The notes under the pieces were generated by a model. It was given only the letters and a program-made list of their open reading frames with translations. It was not told the DNA's origin and did not search any database. A DNA stretch of 64,000 nucleotides from positions 3,588,119-3,652,118 of the forward strand of contig CP051242.1 in assembly GCA_017795005.1 (NCBI GenBank). Reading direction: 5' to 3'. Made by a program: the position numbers and the translations under genes. Source of the DNA: Balneolaceae bacterium. Lineage in GTDB: Bacteria > Bacteroidota > Rhodothermia > Balneolales > Balneolaceae. This document shows, piece by piece, positions 1 to 8,857 of this stretch (its first letter is position 1; each line of letters opens with the position of its first letter).

Positions 1-32
1 GACCTGTAAAGACCGGGGCTAACTTTAATTAC

Positions 33-2735
33 CTAGGATTTGCTCTTTTTAAGGTAGTCTAGTAACACAGTATGAAGGATACCTCCGTTTCTGTAGTAAT
101 CTACTTCAACAGGAGTATCAATACGGCTATTAGTAGTAAAATTGATTTCTTCTGCGCCATCCTTAACTGCGGTTACTTCAACTTCTCCACGTGCTTTGAT
201 GTCGTCACTTAAATGAATGGTAAATGTTTCTGAACCATCAAGTCCAAGAGATTCAGGTGTTTCACCTTCTTTAAATTGTAGAGGAAGCACGCCCATTTGA
301 ACCAGATTAGATCGGTGAATACGCTCATAAGATTCCGCAATAACTGCCTTAACACCAAGCAAGTTGGTTCCTTTTGCAGCCCAATCGCGTGAAGATCCGG
401 TTCCATATTGGTTCCCGGCAATAGCAATTAAAGGAGTATTTGTTTCTTTATACTTCAGTGAAGCATCATAGATCGTAGTAACCTCACCGGTTGGGTGATA
501 TTTAGTAAATCCACCCTCTGTACCCGGAGCAAGTTGGTTTTTGAAACGAACGTTAGCAAAAGTACCACGAGTCATTACACGGTCGTTACCACGACGCGAA
601 CCATATGAGTTGAAATCTTTCTTAGCAACTCCATGCTCTTTCAGATAAACACCGGCAGGAGCGTCCTCTTTAATATTTCCGGCAGGTGAAATATGATCGG
701 TGGTGATGGAATCTCCCACTTTCACCAATACTTTCGCACCTTCAATCGATTTAATAGGCTGAGATTTTTCACTCATATTCATAAAGAACGGAGGCTCCTG
801 TATATAAGTGGATTCCTCATCCCAGTTAAACAGATCTCCACCTGAAACTGGAATTGCTTCCCAGGTTGGTGATTCAAAAATATCTTCGTACATCTTATCA
901 AAAAGATCCGGACGAATAGCATTATCTAAATGCTCTGCAATTTCTTCGGTAGTTGGCCAGATATCTTTCAGGTACACATCATTACCATCCTGGTCCTGAC
1001 CAAGAGGATCATTATTTAAATCAATGTGAACTGTTCCTGCAAGCGCATAAGCTACAACCAACGGAGGTGAAGCCAGGAAGTTTGCTTTTACCCATGGATG
1101 AATTCTACCTTCAAAGTTTCTGTTTCCGGAAAGAACACCGGCCGCAATCAAATCCCCTTCTTTGATAGCGCGCTCAACCGGTTCAGGAAGTGGGCCCGAG
1201 TTACCGATACATGTTGTACAACCGTATCCAACCAAATTGAATCCAAGCTGATCCATATACTCTGTTAAACCAGCTTCATTCAGGTATTCTGTTACAACTC
1301 TGGATCCAGGAGCAAGTGACGTTTTTACATAAGCCGGAACTTTCAATCCTTTTTCCACAGCTTTCTTGGCAACTATTCCTGCACCTAACATTACACTCGG
1401 GTTTGATGTATTGGTACAACTGGTTATAGCAGCGATCACTACATCACCATGAGTCATCTCTATTTCCTGACCATTTTTGTAAAGCCCTTTGTTAGACAAT
1501 CTTTCCTGCGCAAGATTGAAGCCCATGGTTGGATTATCACTAGTTAAAGAATTTTCGAATGCAGGCTTCATATTTGTAAGCGTGATTCGATCGTGTGGAA
1601 GCTTTGGTCCTGCAAGAGAAGTTTCTACCGTACCAAGATTTAACTCTAATGTGGAAGTGAACTCCGGATCCGGCGTATTATCTGTTCTGAATAAGCCCTG
1701 TGCTTTGGTATAATTTTCAACCAATTTCACCAGTTCTTCAGAACGACCTGTTCTTCGCATGTATCTTAAGGACTCATCATCAATCGGGAAGAATCCCATG
1801 GTAGCTCCGTATTCAGGAGCCATGTTTGCGATAGTTGCACGATCAGGTAAGCTCATGTTACTGATTCCGTCACCATAGAACTCAACAAACTTTCCTACTA
1901 CTTTATGCTTTCTGAGCATTTGAGTAACAGTAAGAGTCAAATCGGTAGCAGTTACCCCTTCACGAAGTTTACCAGTTAATTTCATTCCAACAACTTCAGG
2001 AACCAACATTGAAATAGGCTGACCAAGCATTGCTGCTTCTGCTTCAATTCCACCAACGCCCCAACCAAGAATTCCGAGACCGTTAATCATTGTGGTATGA
2101 GAATCGGTACCAACCAAAGTGTCAGGGTAAGCAGTGACAGAGCCATCTGCTTCTTTTCGGGTAAAAACACCTCGCCCTAAATATTCAAGGTTCACCTGAT
2201 GAACAATTCCACGTCCCGGAGGCACTACCCGGAAGTTATCAAATGCTTCTTTCCCCCATTTCAGAAATTCGTAACGCTCGTTGTTACGCTCCATTTCCTT
2301 TTCAACATTAAAAAAGAGCGCCGCTTCCTGCCCAAACATATCCACTTGTACCGAGTGATCAATCACCAAATCTACAGGAACCTGTGGATTGATATCAGTT
2401 GGATTTCCACCCATTCTTTTCATGGCAGATCGAAGTGCAGCTAAATCAACTACAGCGGGTACACCCGTAAAATCCTGCAATACCACTCTTGAAGGTTTGA
2501 AAGGAATTTCTCCTTCCGGGCTTGCTGCATTATAGGTTGCTAATGTTTCGATGTCTGCATCTGTAATTGCATATCCATCATTTTCCCGAAGAACAGCTTC
2601 CAATAAAATTTTTATTGAAAACGGAAGCTCATCTATGGAATACCCCAATTCTTTTAATTTAGGAAGGCTATAAAAAGTAGCTTCTCCGCTACCAGTATCA
2701 AACGTTTGTTTAGTGCTCTTAAATTTGTCGCTCAT
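33..2735 (-). CDS. acnA: Aconitate hydratase, AcnA/IRP-like
   Basis: Interconverts citrate and isocitrate in the TCA cycle, in the cytosol, using a [4Fe-4S] cluster. At 900 aa it has the full length of the AcnA/IRP1 class. The three cluster cysteines are visible: C440 in [11 protein letters not shown] and C506/C509 in [11 protein letters not shown]. The C-terminal swivel domain carries [16 protein letters not shown], which holds the substrate-binding Ser/Arg. The start is ATG at 2735. The gene is divergent from a PfkB-like kinase across about 200 bp that contains a perfect 9-bp inverted repeat. AcnA rather than AcnB is supported by length and domain order. Confidence 0.97.
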   Translation of the reverse strand: MSDKFKSTKQTFDTGSGEATFYSLPKLKELGYSIDELPFSIKILLEAVLRENDGYAITDADIETLATYNAASPEGEIPFKPSRVVLQDFTGVPAVVDLAALRSAMKRMGGNPTDINPQVPVDLVIDHSVQVDMFGQEAALFFNVEKEMERNNERYEFLKWGKEAFDNFRVVPPGRGIVHQVNLEYLGRGVFTRKEADGSVTAYPDTLVGTDSHTTMINGLGILGWGVGGIEAEAAMLGQPISMLVPEVVGMKLTGKLREGVTATDLTLTVTQMLRKHKVVGKFVEFYGDGISNMSLPDRATIANMAPEYGATMGFFPIDDESLRYMRRTGRSEELVKLVENYTKAQGLFRTDNTPDPEFTSTLELNLGTVETSLAGPKLPHDRITLTNMKPAFENSLTSDNPTMGFNLAQERLSNKGLYKNGQEIEMTHGDVVIAAITSCTNTSNPSVMLGAGIVAKKAVEKGLKVPAYVKTSLAPGSRVVTEYLNEAGLTEYMDQLGFNLVGYGCTTCIGNSGPLPEPVERAIKEGDLIAAGVLSGNRNFEGRIHPWVKANFLASPPLVVAYALAGTVHIDLNNDPLGQDQDGNDVYLKDIWPTTEEIAEHLDNAIRPDLFDKMYEDIFESPTWEAIPVSGGDLFNWDEESTYIQEPPFFMNMSEKSQPIKSIEGAKVLVKVGDSITTDHISPAGNIKEDAPAGVYLKEHGVAKKDFNSYGSRRGNDRVMTRGTFANVRFKNQLAPGTEGGFTKYHPTGEVTTIYDASLKYKETNTPLIAIAGNQYGTGSSRDWAAKGTNLLGVKAVIAESYERIHRSNLVQMGVLPLQFKEGETPESLGLDGSETFTIHLSDDIKARGEVEVTAVKDGAEEINFTTNSRIDTPVEVDYYRNGGILHTVLLDYLKKSKS

Positions 2736-2834
2736 TTCAACGGTCTTTTAAAATTCGAAAGATTTGGAAGATACAAATCTTTTAGTGTTTTGTCTTTCAA
2801 GGATTTCAATACGAGCAACATATCTTGGTTAGTT

Positions 2835-2860
2835 AATCATTCCTACTTTGTGGAATGATT
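2835..2860. promoter_or_regulatory. Inverted repeat in the acnA/pfkB divergent gap
   Basis: AATCATTCC (2835-2843) and GGAATGATT (2852-2860) form a perfect 9-bp inverted repeat with an 8-base spacer. A second imperfect copy of the left arm with its flank (AATCATCCTAACTTT) lies at 2891-2905. The position between two divergent genes suggests an operator; it could also be a hairpin in a leader. No binding protein is known. Confidence 0.35.
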
Positions 2861-2935
2861 TCTTTTTGGTTAATCCTTTAGTATCTAAGAAATCATCCTA
2901 ACTTTCTATTACCAATTAATTTTTAACTAGCTGTT

Positions 2936-3871
2936 TTGAACAATCATAAAGTACTTACAGTCACCCTTAATCCTTCTATCGATATAGGAACAGAAGCTGA
3001 TGAGGTCATTACCGATCAGAAGACAAGGTGTGCATCCCCATCTTTTGATCCCGGAGGAGGAGGCATTAATGTTTCAAGGGTTCTGAATAGATTAGGCATT
3101 TATAGTGACGCTTTATTTATCTCAGGAGGATATACCGGAAACCTTTTGAAAGAAATGATGAAAGAAGAAAATATTCCTGCCATTCCAATTGAAAGTCCGG
3201 ATAAAACGCGGCAAAATATTGCCATCATAGACAATAGTATTGGAAAACAATATCGTTTTGTACTTCCCGGACTTGTGAGTGATTTGAACATTTGGGAATC
3301 AGCTTTGCAAAAGATAGATGAGCTGACAGATCAGTACGACTTTATAATTGCCAGTGGAAGTTTACCAGACGGAATTCCTGAAAATACCTACAGTGAAATA
3401 GCTAGCATAGCAAAGAAACATAACAGTGCTTTCATACTCGACACTTCCAAATCAAGTTTGATAAAAGGGATCGAACAGGGAGCAGAATTTATAAAACCCA
3501 ACCAGGAGGAATTTCAGGAGATGAAACAAATCTTTGGAGCAGCCACAGATTCAGAGCTATATGAATTGCTCTTCCAGAAAGGTGTAAAAAATATTGTTCA
3601 TACTCATGGCAAAGAAAAGACTCTATTGATTACCCCTGAATCTGAAACCTCTTTCACTCCTCCAAAAATCAACCTAAGAAGTACCATTGGTGCAGGAGAT
3701 AGTTTTATCGGAGGCCTCGTTGCAGGACTCATCAAAGGCTTTACCAAGCAGCAAGCTGTTGGGTATGGGATATCCGCCGCAGCTAGCACCTTGCAAAGCG
3801 AAGGTACTGATTTGTGTGATGCTGCTGAAGTGGAAGAAATTTATTCGACAAACTTCCAATCCCATCTCTAA
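2936..3871 (+). CDS. PfkB-family carbohydrate kinase (phosphofructokinase-like)
   Basis: Ribokinase-fold kinase that transfers phosphate from ATP to a sugar phosphate, most likely fructose-6-P or fructose-1-P. The 311-aa protein opens with TLNPSIDI and has the glycine-rich substrate motif DPGGGGINVSRVL near residues 38-50. The signature GAGDSFIGG at 252-260 holds the catalytic base D255. The start is TTG, because no in-frame ATG comes earlier than the conserved N-terminus. The LNPSID / GGGGINVSR pattern fits the PfkB/FruK/LacC branch, but exact substrate cannot be read from sequence. It is a single gene, divergent from acnA and followed by the rplM operon. Confidence 0.85.
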   Translation: MNNHKVLTVTLNPSIDIGTEADEVITDQKTRCASPSFDPGGGGINVSRVLNRLGIYSDALFISGGYTGNLLKEMMKEENIPAIPIESPDKTRQNIAIIDNSIGKQYRFVLPGLVSDLNIWESALQKIDELTDQYDFIIASGSLPDGIPENTYSEIASIAKKHNSAFILDTSKSSLIKGIEQGAEFIKPNQEEFQEMKQIFGAATDSELYELLFQKGVKNIVHTHGKEKTLLITPESETSFTPPKINLRSTIGAGDSFIGGLVAGLIKGFTKQQAVGYGISAAASTLQSEGTDLCDAAEVEEIYSTNFQSHL

Positions 3872-3913
3872 AATTTCTTGCAACAAAAGTATAAATAGTT
3901 GTTGATATGGAAA

Positions 3914-3921
3914 TAATTTTG
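3914..3921 (+). promoter_or_regulatory. Possible -7 element upstream of rplM
   Basis: TAATTTTG matches the Bacteroidota sigma-A -7 box TANNTTTG and lies 47 bases before the rplM GTG. No convincing -33 TTTG was found at the usual distance, so this is tentative. Confidence 0.3.
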
Positions 3922-3967
3922 CCGTATTTTTTGTGTCTTTCCAAAAAAGCAAATAAATGAGTTTATC

Positions 3968-4411
3968 GTGAATACTTTAAGTTTTAAGACATACTCAGCA
4001 AAACCCAGCGACATCGAGAAGAAATGGGTATTAGTTGACGCAGAAGATGTGCCATTGGGTAGATTGAGTACTGTTGTAGCATCTATTTTGAGAGGCAAGA
4101 CCAAGCCCACATTCACTCCACACATGGATACCGGTGATAATGTAATTGTTATCAATGCAGAGAAAGTTAAACTGACCGGAAAAAAAATGACTGATAAAAT
4201 GTACTTCCGTCATACTTTTTACCCAGGTGGTGAGCGCTTTACCAGTGCTGAAGATATGTTGGCTAAAGATCCAACCTCGCTAGTTACTAAAGCCGTTAAG
4301 GGAATGCTCCCTAAAAACAGATTAGGTCGTAAGTTGATGACTAATCTTCGTGTGTATGCTGGTCCTGTTCATGACCAAACGGCTCAAAACCCTGAAACCA
4401 TCGAGATTTAA
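3968..4411 (+). CDS. rplM: 50S ribosomal protein L13
   Basis: Early-assembling protein of the large ribosomal subunit. The 147 aa carry the family core [20 protein letters not shown], the [15 protein letters not shown] segment and the [10 protein letters not shown] signature near residue 115. The start is GTG at 3968, which gives the usual N-terminus beginning a few residues before KTYSAKP. rpsI follows after 12 bases, the nearly universal L13-S9 pair, so the two are surely co-transcribed. Confidence 0.98.
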   Translation: MNTLSFKTYSAKPSDIEKKWVLVDAEDVPLGRLSTVVASILRGKTKPTFTPHMDTGDNVIVINAEKVKLTGKKMTDKMYFRHTFYPGGERFTSAEDMLAKDPTSLVTKAVKGMLPKNRLGRKLMTNLRVYAGPVHDQTAQNPETIEI

Positions 4412-4423
4412 TCGATTTTTATA

Positions 4424-4810
4424 ATGGCACAAGCTAACTATATCGGACGAAGAAAAACCTCTACTGCACGTTTGTATATCAAACCTGGTAAAGGTGAATT
4501 TCTTGTTAACAAAACTCCTATTGAAGAATATCTACCGGTAAAATCTATCCGCAATATTGCACTGCTTCCTATGCATGTTACTGAAACAGAAGGAAAGTAC
4601 GATATCAAAGTTACTGTTCGTGGTGGCGGAAAAGCAGGACAAGCCGGAGCAATTTCACACGCCCTGGCACGTGGCCTTGACGGTGAAAACGAAGAACTGC
4701 ATACATTTCTTAAAGAGCACGGATTATTAACCCGTGATGACAGAATGGTTGAGCGTAAAAAAGCAGGTCAGCCTAAAGCTCGTAAGAAGTTCCAGTTCTC
4801 TAAGCGATAA
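4424..4810 (+). CDS. rpsI: 30S ribosomal protein S9
   Basis: Small-subunit protein whose C-terminal tail reaches the P-site tRNA. The 128 aa begin YIGRRKTSTARLYIKPGKG and contain the GGGKAGQAGAISHALARGL signature. They end KARKKFQFSKR, where the last Lys-Arg is the conserved tRNA-contacting tail. It is directly downstream of rplM. Immediately after the TAA stop comes a heptamer-repeat hairpin (4810-4869), then a palindrome that could terminate the operon. Confidence 0.98.
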   Translation: MAQANYIGRRKTSTARLYIKPGKGEFLVNKTPIEEYLPVKSIRNIALLPMHVTETEGKYDIKVTVRGGGKAGQAGAISHALARGLDGENEELHTFLKEHGLLTRDDRMVERKKAGQPKARKKFQFSKR

Positions 4811-4869
4811 TTTTAGTTATTTGTTAATGGTTATTTGGAAAACCAGTAACCATTCAACCAATAACAAAT
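4810..4869. repeat. Degenerate heptamer repeats forming an inverted pair
   Basis: Starting at the last base of the rpsI stop, units of seven follow each other: ATTTTAG, TTATTTG, TTAATGG, TTATTTG (4810-4837). The opposite arm pairs with them: AATGGTTA (4826-4833) with TAACCATT (4847-4854), and ATTTGTTA (4819-4826) with TAACAAAT (4862-4869). Two of these heptamers (TTATTTG, TTAATGG) recur in the repeat that brackets the four-helix-bundle gene at 13.05 kb. There is no gene inside, so this could be an empty or decayed copy. Confidence 0.7.
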
Positions 4870-4913
4870 TGAACCAATACAATCACACATGTGTGGTGAC
4901 TCAAAGCCAGGTG

Positions 4914-4945
4914 TCCTGATAATTTTATCAGGATTGGTTTTTTGA
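4914..4945 (+). terminator. Palindrome with U-run between rpsI and rpsB
   Basis: TCCTGATAA (4914-4922) and TTATCAGGA (4925-4933) are perfect complements with only two bases between, followed by TTGGTTTTTT. It probably terminates rplM-rpsI, or attenuates read-through into rpsB. The stem is AT-rich near the loop, so strength is uncertain. Confidence 0.5.
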
Positions 4946-4991
4946 GGCTGACCCACGCAGCGGACAAACCTAAACATACATACTTACTAAA

Positions 4992-5864
4992 ATGCCAAAA
5001 GCAGCATCTATTGAGAACCTGTTAAAATCAGGTGCACATTTCGGTCACTTAACCCGACGTTGGAATCCAAAAATGAAAGATTTCATCTTCATGCAACGTA
5101 ACGGGATTCACATCATTGACCTTAAGAAAACACAAAATTACCTACAGGAAGCCCTTGACGAAGTTCAAAAGCTTTCCCGTGCTGGTAAAACCATCCTTTT
5201 TGTAGGAACTAAAAAACAATCTACCGACATCATCAAAACTGAAGCAATCCGCGCAGGAATGCCATATGTAACACACCGATGGTTAGGTGGTATGTTGACT
5301 AACTTCTCTACCGTTCGTAAAAGTATTTCTCGTATGGAAGAGATTGAGCGAATGAAAACTGACGGAACGTTCGACGAGTTAACTAAGAAAGAAGGTTTAA
5401 TGTTAACCCGTGAGCAAGGCAAACTGGAAGATACTTTAGGTGGTATTGCAAACATGAGTCGCCTTCCTGGTGCTATCTTTGTTGTTGATATCATCAAAGA
5501 ACACCTTGCAGTAAGTGAAGCTATTAAACTTCATATTCCAATTATCGCTATGGTTGATACCAATAGTGATCCTGATGTTCCTGATTTTATCATTCCTTGT
5601 AATGATGACTCTGCAAGAACTATTCAATTAATTAGTTCTCAGGTTGCTGATGCAATTATTGAAGGAGCTGCTGAAAGAGAAGCTCACCAGGAAGAAGAAT
5701 TACTTGAGCAGGCTGCATCTGAAGCCAAAGAAGGTCAGGGTGATGATGAAGTAGAAGCAAAAACCAAGCTTAGATCAAGAAGAAAAAGAAAGAAAACTGC
5801 TGAACCAACTTTAGAAGCTCAGGATGATGACGCTTCTGAAGACAGCAACGACGAAGAAGAATAA
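4992..5864 (+). CDS. rpsB: 30S ribosomal protein S2, with long charged C-terminal tail
   Basis: Small-subunit protein needed for S1 binding and initiation. The core (residues 1 to about 225) is canonical: [55 protein letters not shown]. At 290 aa it is longer than the usual 230-260. The extra tail has an acidic stretch, a basic block RSRRKRKK, and a final run of Asp/Glu ([13 protein letters not shown]). The start is ATG. tsf follows after 28 bases, the standard rpsB-tsf operon. The tail looks like a disordered lineage extension rather than a frameshift, since the reading frame is clean. Confidence 0.97.
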   Translation: MPKAASIENLLKSGAHFGHLTRRWNPKMKDFIFMQRNGIHIIDLKKTQNYLQEALDEVQKLSRAGKTILFVGTKKQSTDIIKTEAIRAGMPYVTHRWLGGMLTNFSTVRKSISRMEEIERMKTDGTFDELTKKEGLMLTREQGKLEDTLGGIANMSRLPGAIFVVDIIKEHLAVSEAIKLHIPIIAMVDTNSDPDVPDFIIPCNDDSARTIQLISSQVADAIIEGAAEREAHQEEELLEQAASEAKEGQGDDEVEAKTKLRSRRKRKKTAEPTLEAQDDDASEDSNDEEE

Positions 5865-5892
5865 TTCCTAACTATTTTAAACTATTTATATC

Positions 5893-6726
5893 ATGAGCAT
5901 TTCTGCTGCTGACGTAAAAAAATTAAGAGACATGACCGGTGCCGGCATGATGGATTGCAAAAAGGCACTTGCTGAAGCTGAAGGAGATTTCGACAAAGCT
6001 GTTGAAATCCTTCGCAAAAAAGGACAAAAAGTAGCCGACAAGCGTGCTGACCGTGAAGCGAAAGAAGGATTAATCCTTACACGCATCAGTGATGACGCTA
6101 AAAAAGCTGCAGCTATCGAAATTAACTGCGAAACTGACTTCGTAGCTCGTAACGATGATTTCCAGGCTCAGGCAGAAGCTTTCCTGAATGCTGCATATGA
6201 CAACGACATCGACAATGTAGATGACTTATATGCTTATGAAGTTGATGGAAGAAGCATTTCTGATCACCTGCAGGATATGACCGGAAAGATCGGTGAGAAA
6301 ATCCAGATCAGTACTGTTGTGTTAGCTAAAACTGACGGCTCATTGGTTTCTTATATCCACCCGGGTAACCAGCTTGGCGTATTAGTTGAGTTTGATGGAC
6401 AGATTGAAGATCAGGAAATCGGTAAAGATGTAGCTATGCAAGTTGCTGCAATGAAGCCTATCGCTGTAACTCAGGATGAAGTTGATGCTTCCGTTGTTGA
6501 GAAAGAATTGGAAATCGCTAAAGAGCAATTAATCAATGAAGGGAAACCTGCTGAGATCGCTGAGAAAGCAGCGCAAGGTAAACTTCGCCGATTCTATGAA
6601 GAGCGCGTACTTCTAAATCAAAAGTTCGTAAAAGACAATGGTGTTTCCGTGAAACAATATTTAGAGCAGAACGGAGCTCCGTTAGCAAAAGCTTTCCACC
6701 GAATTCAATTAGGGGAAGACGCTTAA
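5893..6726 (+). CDS. tsf: Elongation factor Ts
   Basis: Nucleotide exchange factor that regenerates EF-Tu-GTP. The 277 aa start with the UBA-like N-terminal domain (VKKLRDMTGAGMMDCKKAL), continue with the RKKG..VADKRADREAKEG linker, and have the core repeat around INCETDFVARNDDF. It ends with the dimerisation/C-terminal module LLNQKFVKDNG. It is co-transcribed with rpsB and followed by a strong intrinsic terminator at 6746, so the rpsB-tsf unit ends here. Confidence 0.98.
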   Translation: MSISAADVKKLRDMTGAGMMDCKKALAEAEGDFDKAVEILRKKGQKVADKRADREAKEGLILTRISDDAKKAAAIEINCETDFVARNDDFQAQAEAFLNAAYDNDIDNVDDLYAYEVDGRSISDHLQDMTGKIGEKIQISTVVLAKTDGSLVSYIHPGNQLGVLVEFDGQIEDQEIGKDVAMQVAAMKPIAVTQDEVDASVVEKELEIAKEQLINEGKPAEIAEKAAQGKLRRFYEERVLLNQKFVKDNGVSVKQYLEQNGAPLAKAFHRIQLGEDA

Positions 6727-6745
6727 TTCTTTTTTTTATACCTTA

Positions 6746-6778
6746 GGCTGTTTCGATTTTCGGAACAGCCTTTTTTTT
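6746..6778 (+). terminator. Intrinsic terminator after tsf
   Basis: GGCTGTT (6746-6752) pairs with AACAGCC (6764-6770), followed directly by eight T. It ends the rpsB-tsf transcript 20 bases past the stop, 33 bases before pyrH. Confidence 0.85.
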
Positions 6779-6810
6779 GATCTGTATTTTCTGAACTCAA
6801 TTAACTACCA

Positions 6811-7530
6811 GTGGCAAACAAGTACAAACGCATTCTTCTCAAACTAAGCGGCGAAGCTTTACTCGGCGAACAGGGACATGGAATTGATGGTAAAATCCTG
6901 ACCCAATATGCTAAAGAAATAAAATCTGTACAGGAAGAAGGCGTGGAGGTTTCCATAGTGATTGGAGGAGGAAATATCTTCCGTGGCGTAAAAGGAGCTA
7001 CCGAAGGAATGGATCGTGTTCAGGGAGATTATATGGGTATGCTTGCGACCATGATTAACTCTATGGCATTGCAGGATGCGCTGGAACGTCAGGATGTAAA
7101 AACCCGATTACTGAGTGCCATCCGAATGGAAGCTATAGCCGAACCATTTATCCGGCGCCGTGCTGTTCGTCATTTGGAAAAAGGTCGGGTTGTAATCTTT
7201 GGAGCAGGAACCGGAAACCCTTACTTCACTACAGATACTGCCGGTGCATTACGTGCAATTGAAGTGGAAGCAGATGTAATCCTTAAAGGAACCAGAGTAG
7301 ATGGTATTTACGATTCAGATCCTGAAAAAAATCCGGATGCCAAAAAATTTGATACCATTACAGGAGATGAAGTGCTTACCCGCCGATTAAATGTAATGGA
7401 TCTTACGGCCTTTACTCTTTGCCGTGAAAACAACACTCCTATTATTGTATTTAACATGAACGAAGAAGGCACTTTCAAAAAGATTGTATGTGATGGCGAA
7501 GATGCCGGAACTACGGTAGTTTGGGAGTAA
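6811..7530 (+). CDS. pyrH: UMP kinase
   Basis: Phosphorylates UMP to UDP with ATP in pyrimidine synthesis; hexameric cytosolic enzyme of the amino-acid-kinase fold. The 239 aa show [14 protein letters not shown] at the N-terminus, [11 protein letters not shown] near residue 50, [19 protein letters not shown] near 130, and [19 protein letters not shown] near 165. The start is GTG at 6811. The pyrH-frr pairing seen in most bacteria is here interrupted by a 231-aa membrane gene that starts six bases after the pyrH stop and by a 625-bp palindrome-rich gap. Confidence 0.97.
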   Translation: MANKYKRILLKLSGEALLGEQGHGIDGKILTQYAKEIKSVQEEGVEVSIVIGGGNIFRGVKGATEGMDRVQGDYMGMLATMINSMALQDALERQDVKTRLLSAIRMEAIAEPFIRRRAVRHLEKGRVVIFGAGTGNPYFTTDTAGALRAIEVEADVILKGTRVDGIYDSDPEKNPDAKKFDTITGDEVLTRRLNVMDLTAFTLCRENNTPIIVFNMNEEGTFKKIVCDGEDAGTTVVWE

Positions 7531-7536
7531 GGTTAT

Positions 7537-8232
7537 ATGGATAACCCAAAAGATCTCTGGGATATCCTACTAGTTATTGGAGGATTTATTTCAGGTATAT
7601 TTATACCATTATCAATTTTTTGGGTAGGACATAGATATAATAAACAATTAGAGGTCAACTCTTCAAAGGAAAGAGAAGCCGAAAGAATTAGTAAGTTTTT
7701 AGTTCATTTTAGTAGCGAAAATGAACAAGAAAAACTTCTGGCCTTAAGTATTGCAGATTATCTATATCAAGAAAACCAATTGCCTAGAGAACTAATTAAG
7801 GCAATTCAAACCATTAGTTCTACAGACGATTCAACTGCAGGAATATTTGCTACGAAGCTCTTAACTCAACAAAACAGAAATGATCTAGGAATTTTTCTAA
7901 ATCTATTTAGTACAAATATGATGCTTGCAAAGGAATTTGAAAGGGAGCATAAAAATACTCTAGTATTTAAGTTTCTTAAATCTAAGGCGATTCAGTATCA
8001 AAAAACTTTGGAGCTATTTATAGAAAATGCTGATTTAATACCTTCCGAATCTAAAGATTATGCAAAGTCAATCATAGATTACCTAACTGATTGGCTTGGT
8101 ACCTACAAAATTTTTACTCAAACAATTGGAACTATTTCATTAGAGGATTCAATCGGACCAATTGAGGCTCCAACCAAGACATACCCTCAGGAAGCAGTTG
8201 ATCATTTTAATCAATTAAGTAAAACTCTTTAG
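7537..8232 (+). CDS. Unknown membrane-anchored protein inserted between pyrH and frr
   Basis: I do not recognise the family. The 231 aa start with a single hydrophobic segment (residues 8-28, ILLVIGGFISGIFIPLSIFW), then a charged region (KEREAERISKFLVHF), and are otherwise predicted mostly helical and soluble. The topology suggests a cytosolic domain tethered to the inner membrane. It begins six bases after pyrH, so it is probably read through from it, but it is visibly more AT-rich and uses more AT-ending codons than pyrH or frr. With the repeat mosaic right behind it, it looks like an accessory insertion into a conserved gene pair. Function unknown. Confidence 0.75.
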   Translation: MDNPKDLWDILLVIGGFISGIFIPLSIFWVGHRYNKQLEVNSSKEREAERISKFLVHFSSENEQEKLLALSIADYLYQENQLPRELIKAIQTISSTDDSTAGIFATKLLTQQNRNDLGIFLNLFSTNMMLAKEFEREHKNTLVFKFLKSKAIQYQKTLELFIENADLIPSESKDYAKSIIDYLTDWLGTYKIFTQTIGTISLEDSIGPIEAPTKTYPQEAVDHFNQLSKTL

Positions 8233-8329
8233 CCAACAGTTTTATTAGTTCCTTCAGGGTATTAAAAGTTAGCTTATTTTCTCTGGTTACGATGGTCTCC
8301 GTCGGAACCTTGATTATAAACCAATCTAT

Positions 8330-8352
8330 GCTCCAACGCAGAGCATTGGAGC
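8330..8352. repeat. Hairpin GCTCCAA...TTGGAGC
   Basis: GCTCCAA (8330-8336) and TTGGAGC (8346-8352), with GC/GC inside after one mismatch. It is the first element of a series of palindromes filling the 625-bp gap before frr. The stretch 8233-8329 shows no gene or clear element. Confidence 0.6.
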
Positions 8353-8397
8353 AAGAAAAACAACGACCTTAGTCAAAACTACCAAGCTTATCTTAAG

Positions 8398-8418
8398 ATC
8401 CTGAAACAAGTTCAGGAT
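8398..8418. repeat. Hairpin ATCCTGAA-acaag-TTCAGGAT
   Basis: Perfect 8-bp stem with a 5-base loop. The sequence type (GATCCTGAAACAAGTTCAGG) is a commonly seen dispersed intergenic palindrome in many bacterial genomes, as far as I recall; copy number here cannot be judged from one window. Confidence 0.6.
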
Positions 8419-8427
8419 GACGAACTA

Positions 8428-8570
8428 GCCCTCCCTTGAGGGGGGTGGCATTTTTGACTTCTCAAAAAGCCGGAGGGTGTTAAGTGGTGGCTCCACATTT
8501 CTTACACCCCTCCCCGCTTCGCGGTACTCCCCTCAAGGGGAGACTTAATTGTCCCTCCTTAGGGAGGGAC
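8428..8570. repeat. C/G-rich palindrome cluster (CTCCCCTTGAGGGG type)
   Basis: Contains CCCTCCCTTGAGGGGGG near 8430-8445; GGAGGGTGTTAAG (8472-8484) facing CTTACACCCCTCC (8501-8513); CTCCCCTCAAGGGGAG (8527-8542); and GTCCCTCC-ttag-GGAGGGAC (8551-8570). A related palindrome lies at 52746-52765, also followed by a GAGGGGTGT motif, so this appears to be a dispersed repeat family. Open frames across it are by-products of the repeats. Confidence 0.65.
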
Positions 8571-8596
8571 AGAGTCAAAACTTGTTTTGGCTCAGG

Positions 8597-8630
8597 CCTG
8601 CCTGCACGAAGCCGTTACGGCAAAGGCAGG
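8597..8630. repeat. Nested hairpin CCTGCC...GGCAGG
   Basis: Outer arms CCTGCC (8597-8602) and GGCAGG (8625-8630); inner hairpin GCCG-tta-CGGC (8611-8621). Part of the same intergenic mosaic. Confidence 0.55.
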
Positions 8631-8680
8631 GAGAGGACTGGGCGTGCTCGTTTGTTCTTAGCCTTCACCGTCTTCCCTCT

Positions 8681-8725
8681 GATTTCCTGCAAGCAGGAAA
8701 TCTGTCTCCCTCCAAAGGGAGACAG
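8681..8725. repeat. Two adjacent perfect palindromes
   Basis: GATTTCCTGC (8681-8690) and GCAGGAAATC (8693-8702) make a 10-bp stem with a 2-base loop. Right after, sharing its last base, CTGTCTCCCT (8702-8711) and AGGGAGACAG (8716-8725) make another 10-bp stem. Nothing recognisable fills 8726-8857 before frr. Confidence 0.65.
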
Positions 8726-8857
8726 TTGTTGCCTTATTTTATCTTCATGGATGAATCTTAAAACATGCTTTTCATTAAGATTTAATCCTCACTTTTATTA
8801 ACTTCACGGAATTGAAAATCAGGGGTCGAGAGCCCGTTTTTAACCAAATTTGAAGTT

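Noticed and set aside
5165-5497. 110-codon frame antisense to rpsB
   Set aside because: Lies wholly within a clear S2 gene on the other strand and shows no motif.
8484-8801. Open frames of about 70-105 codons in the pyrH-frr gap
   Set aside because: They run across a chain of perfect palindromes; composition reflects the repeats and no protein motif is seen.
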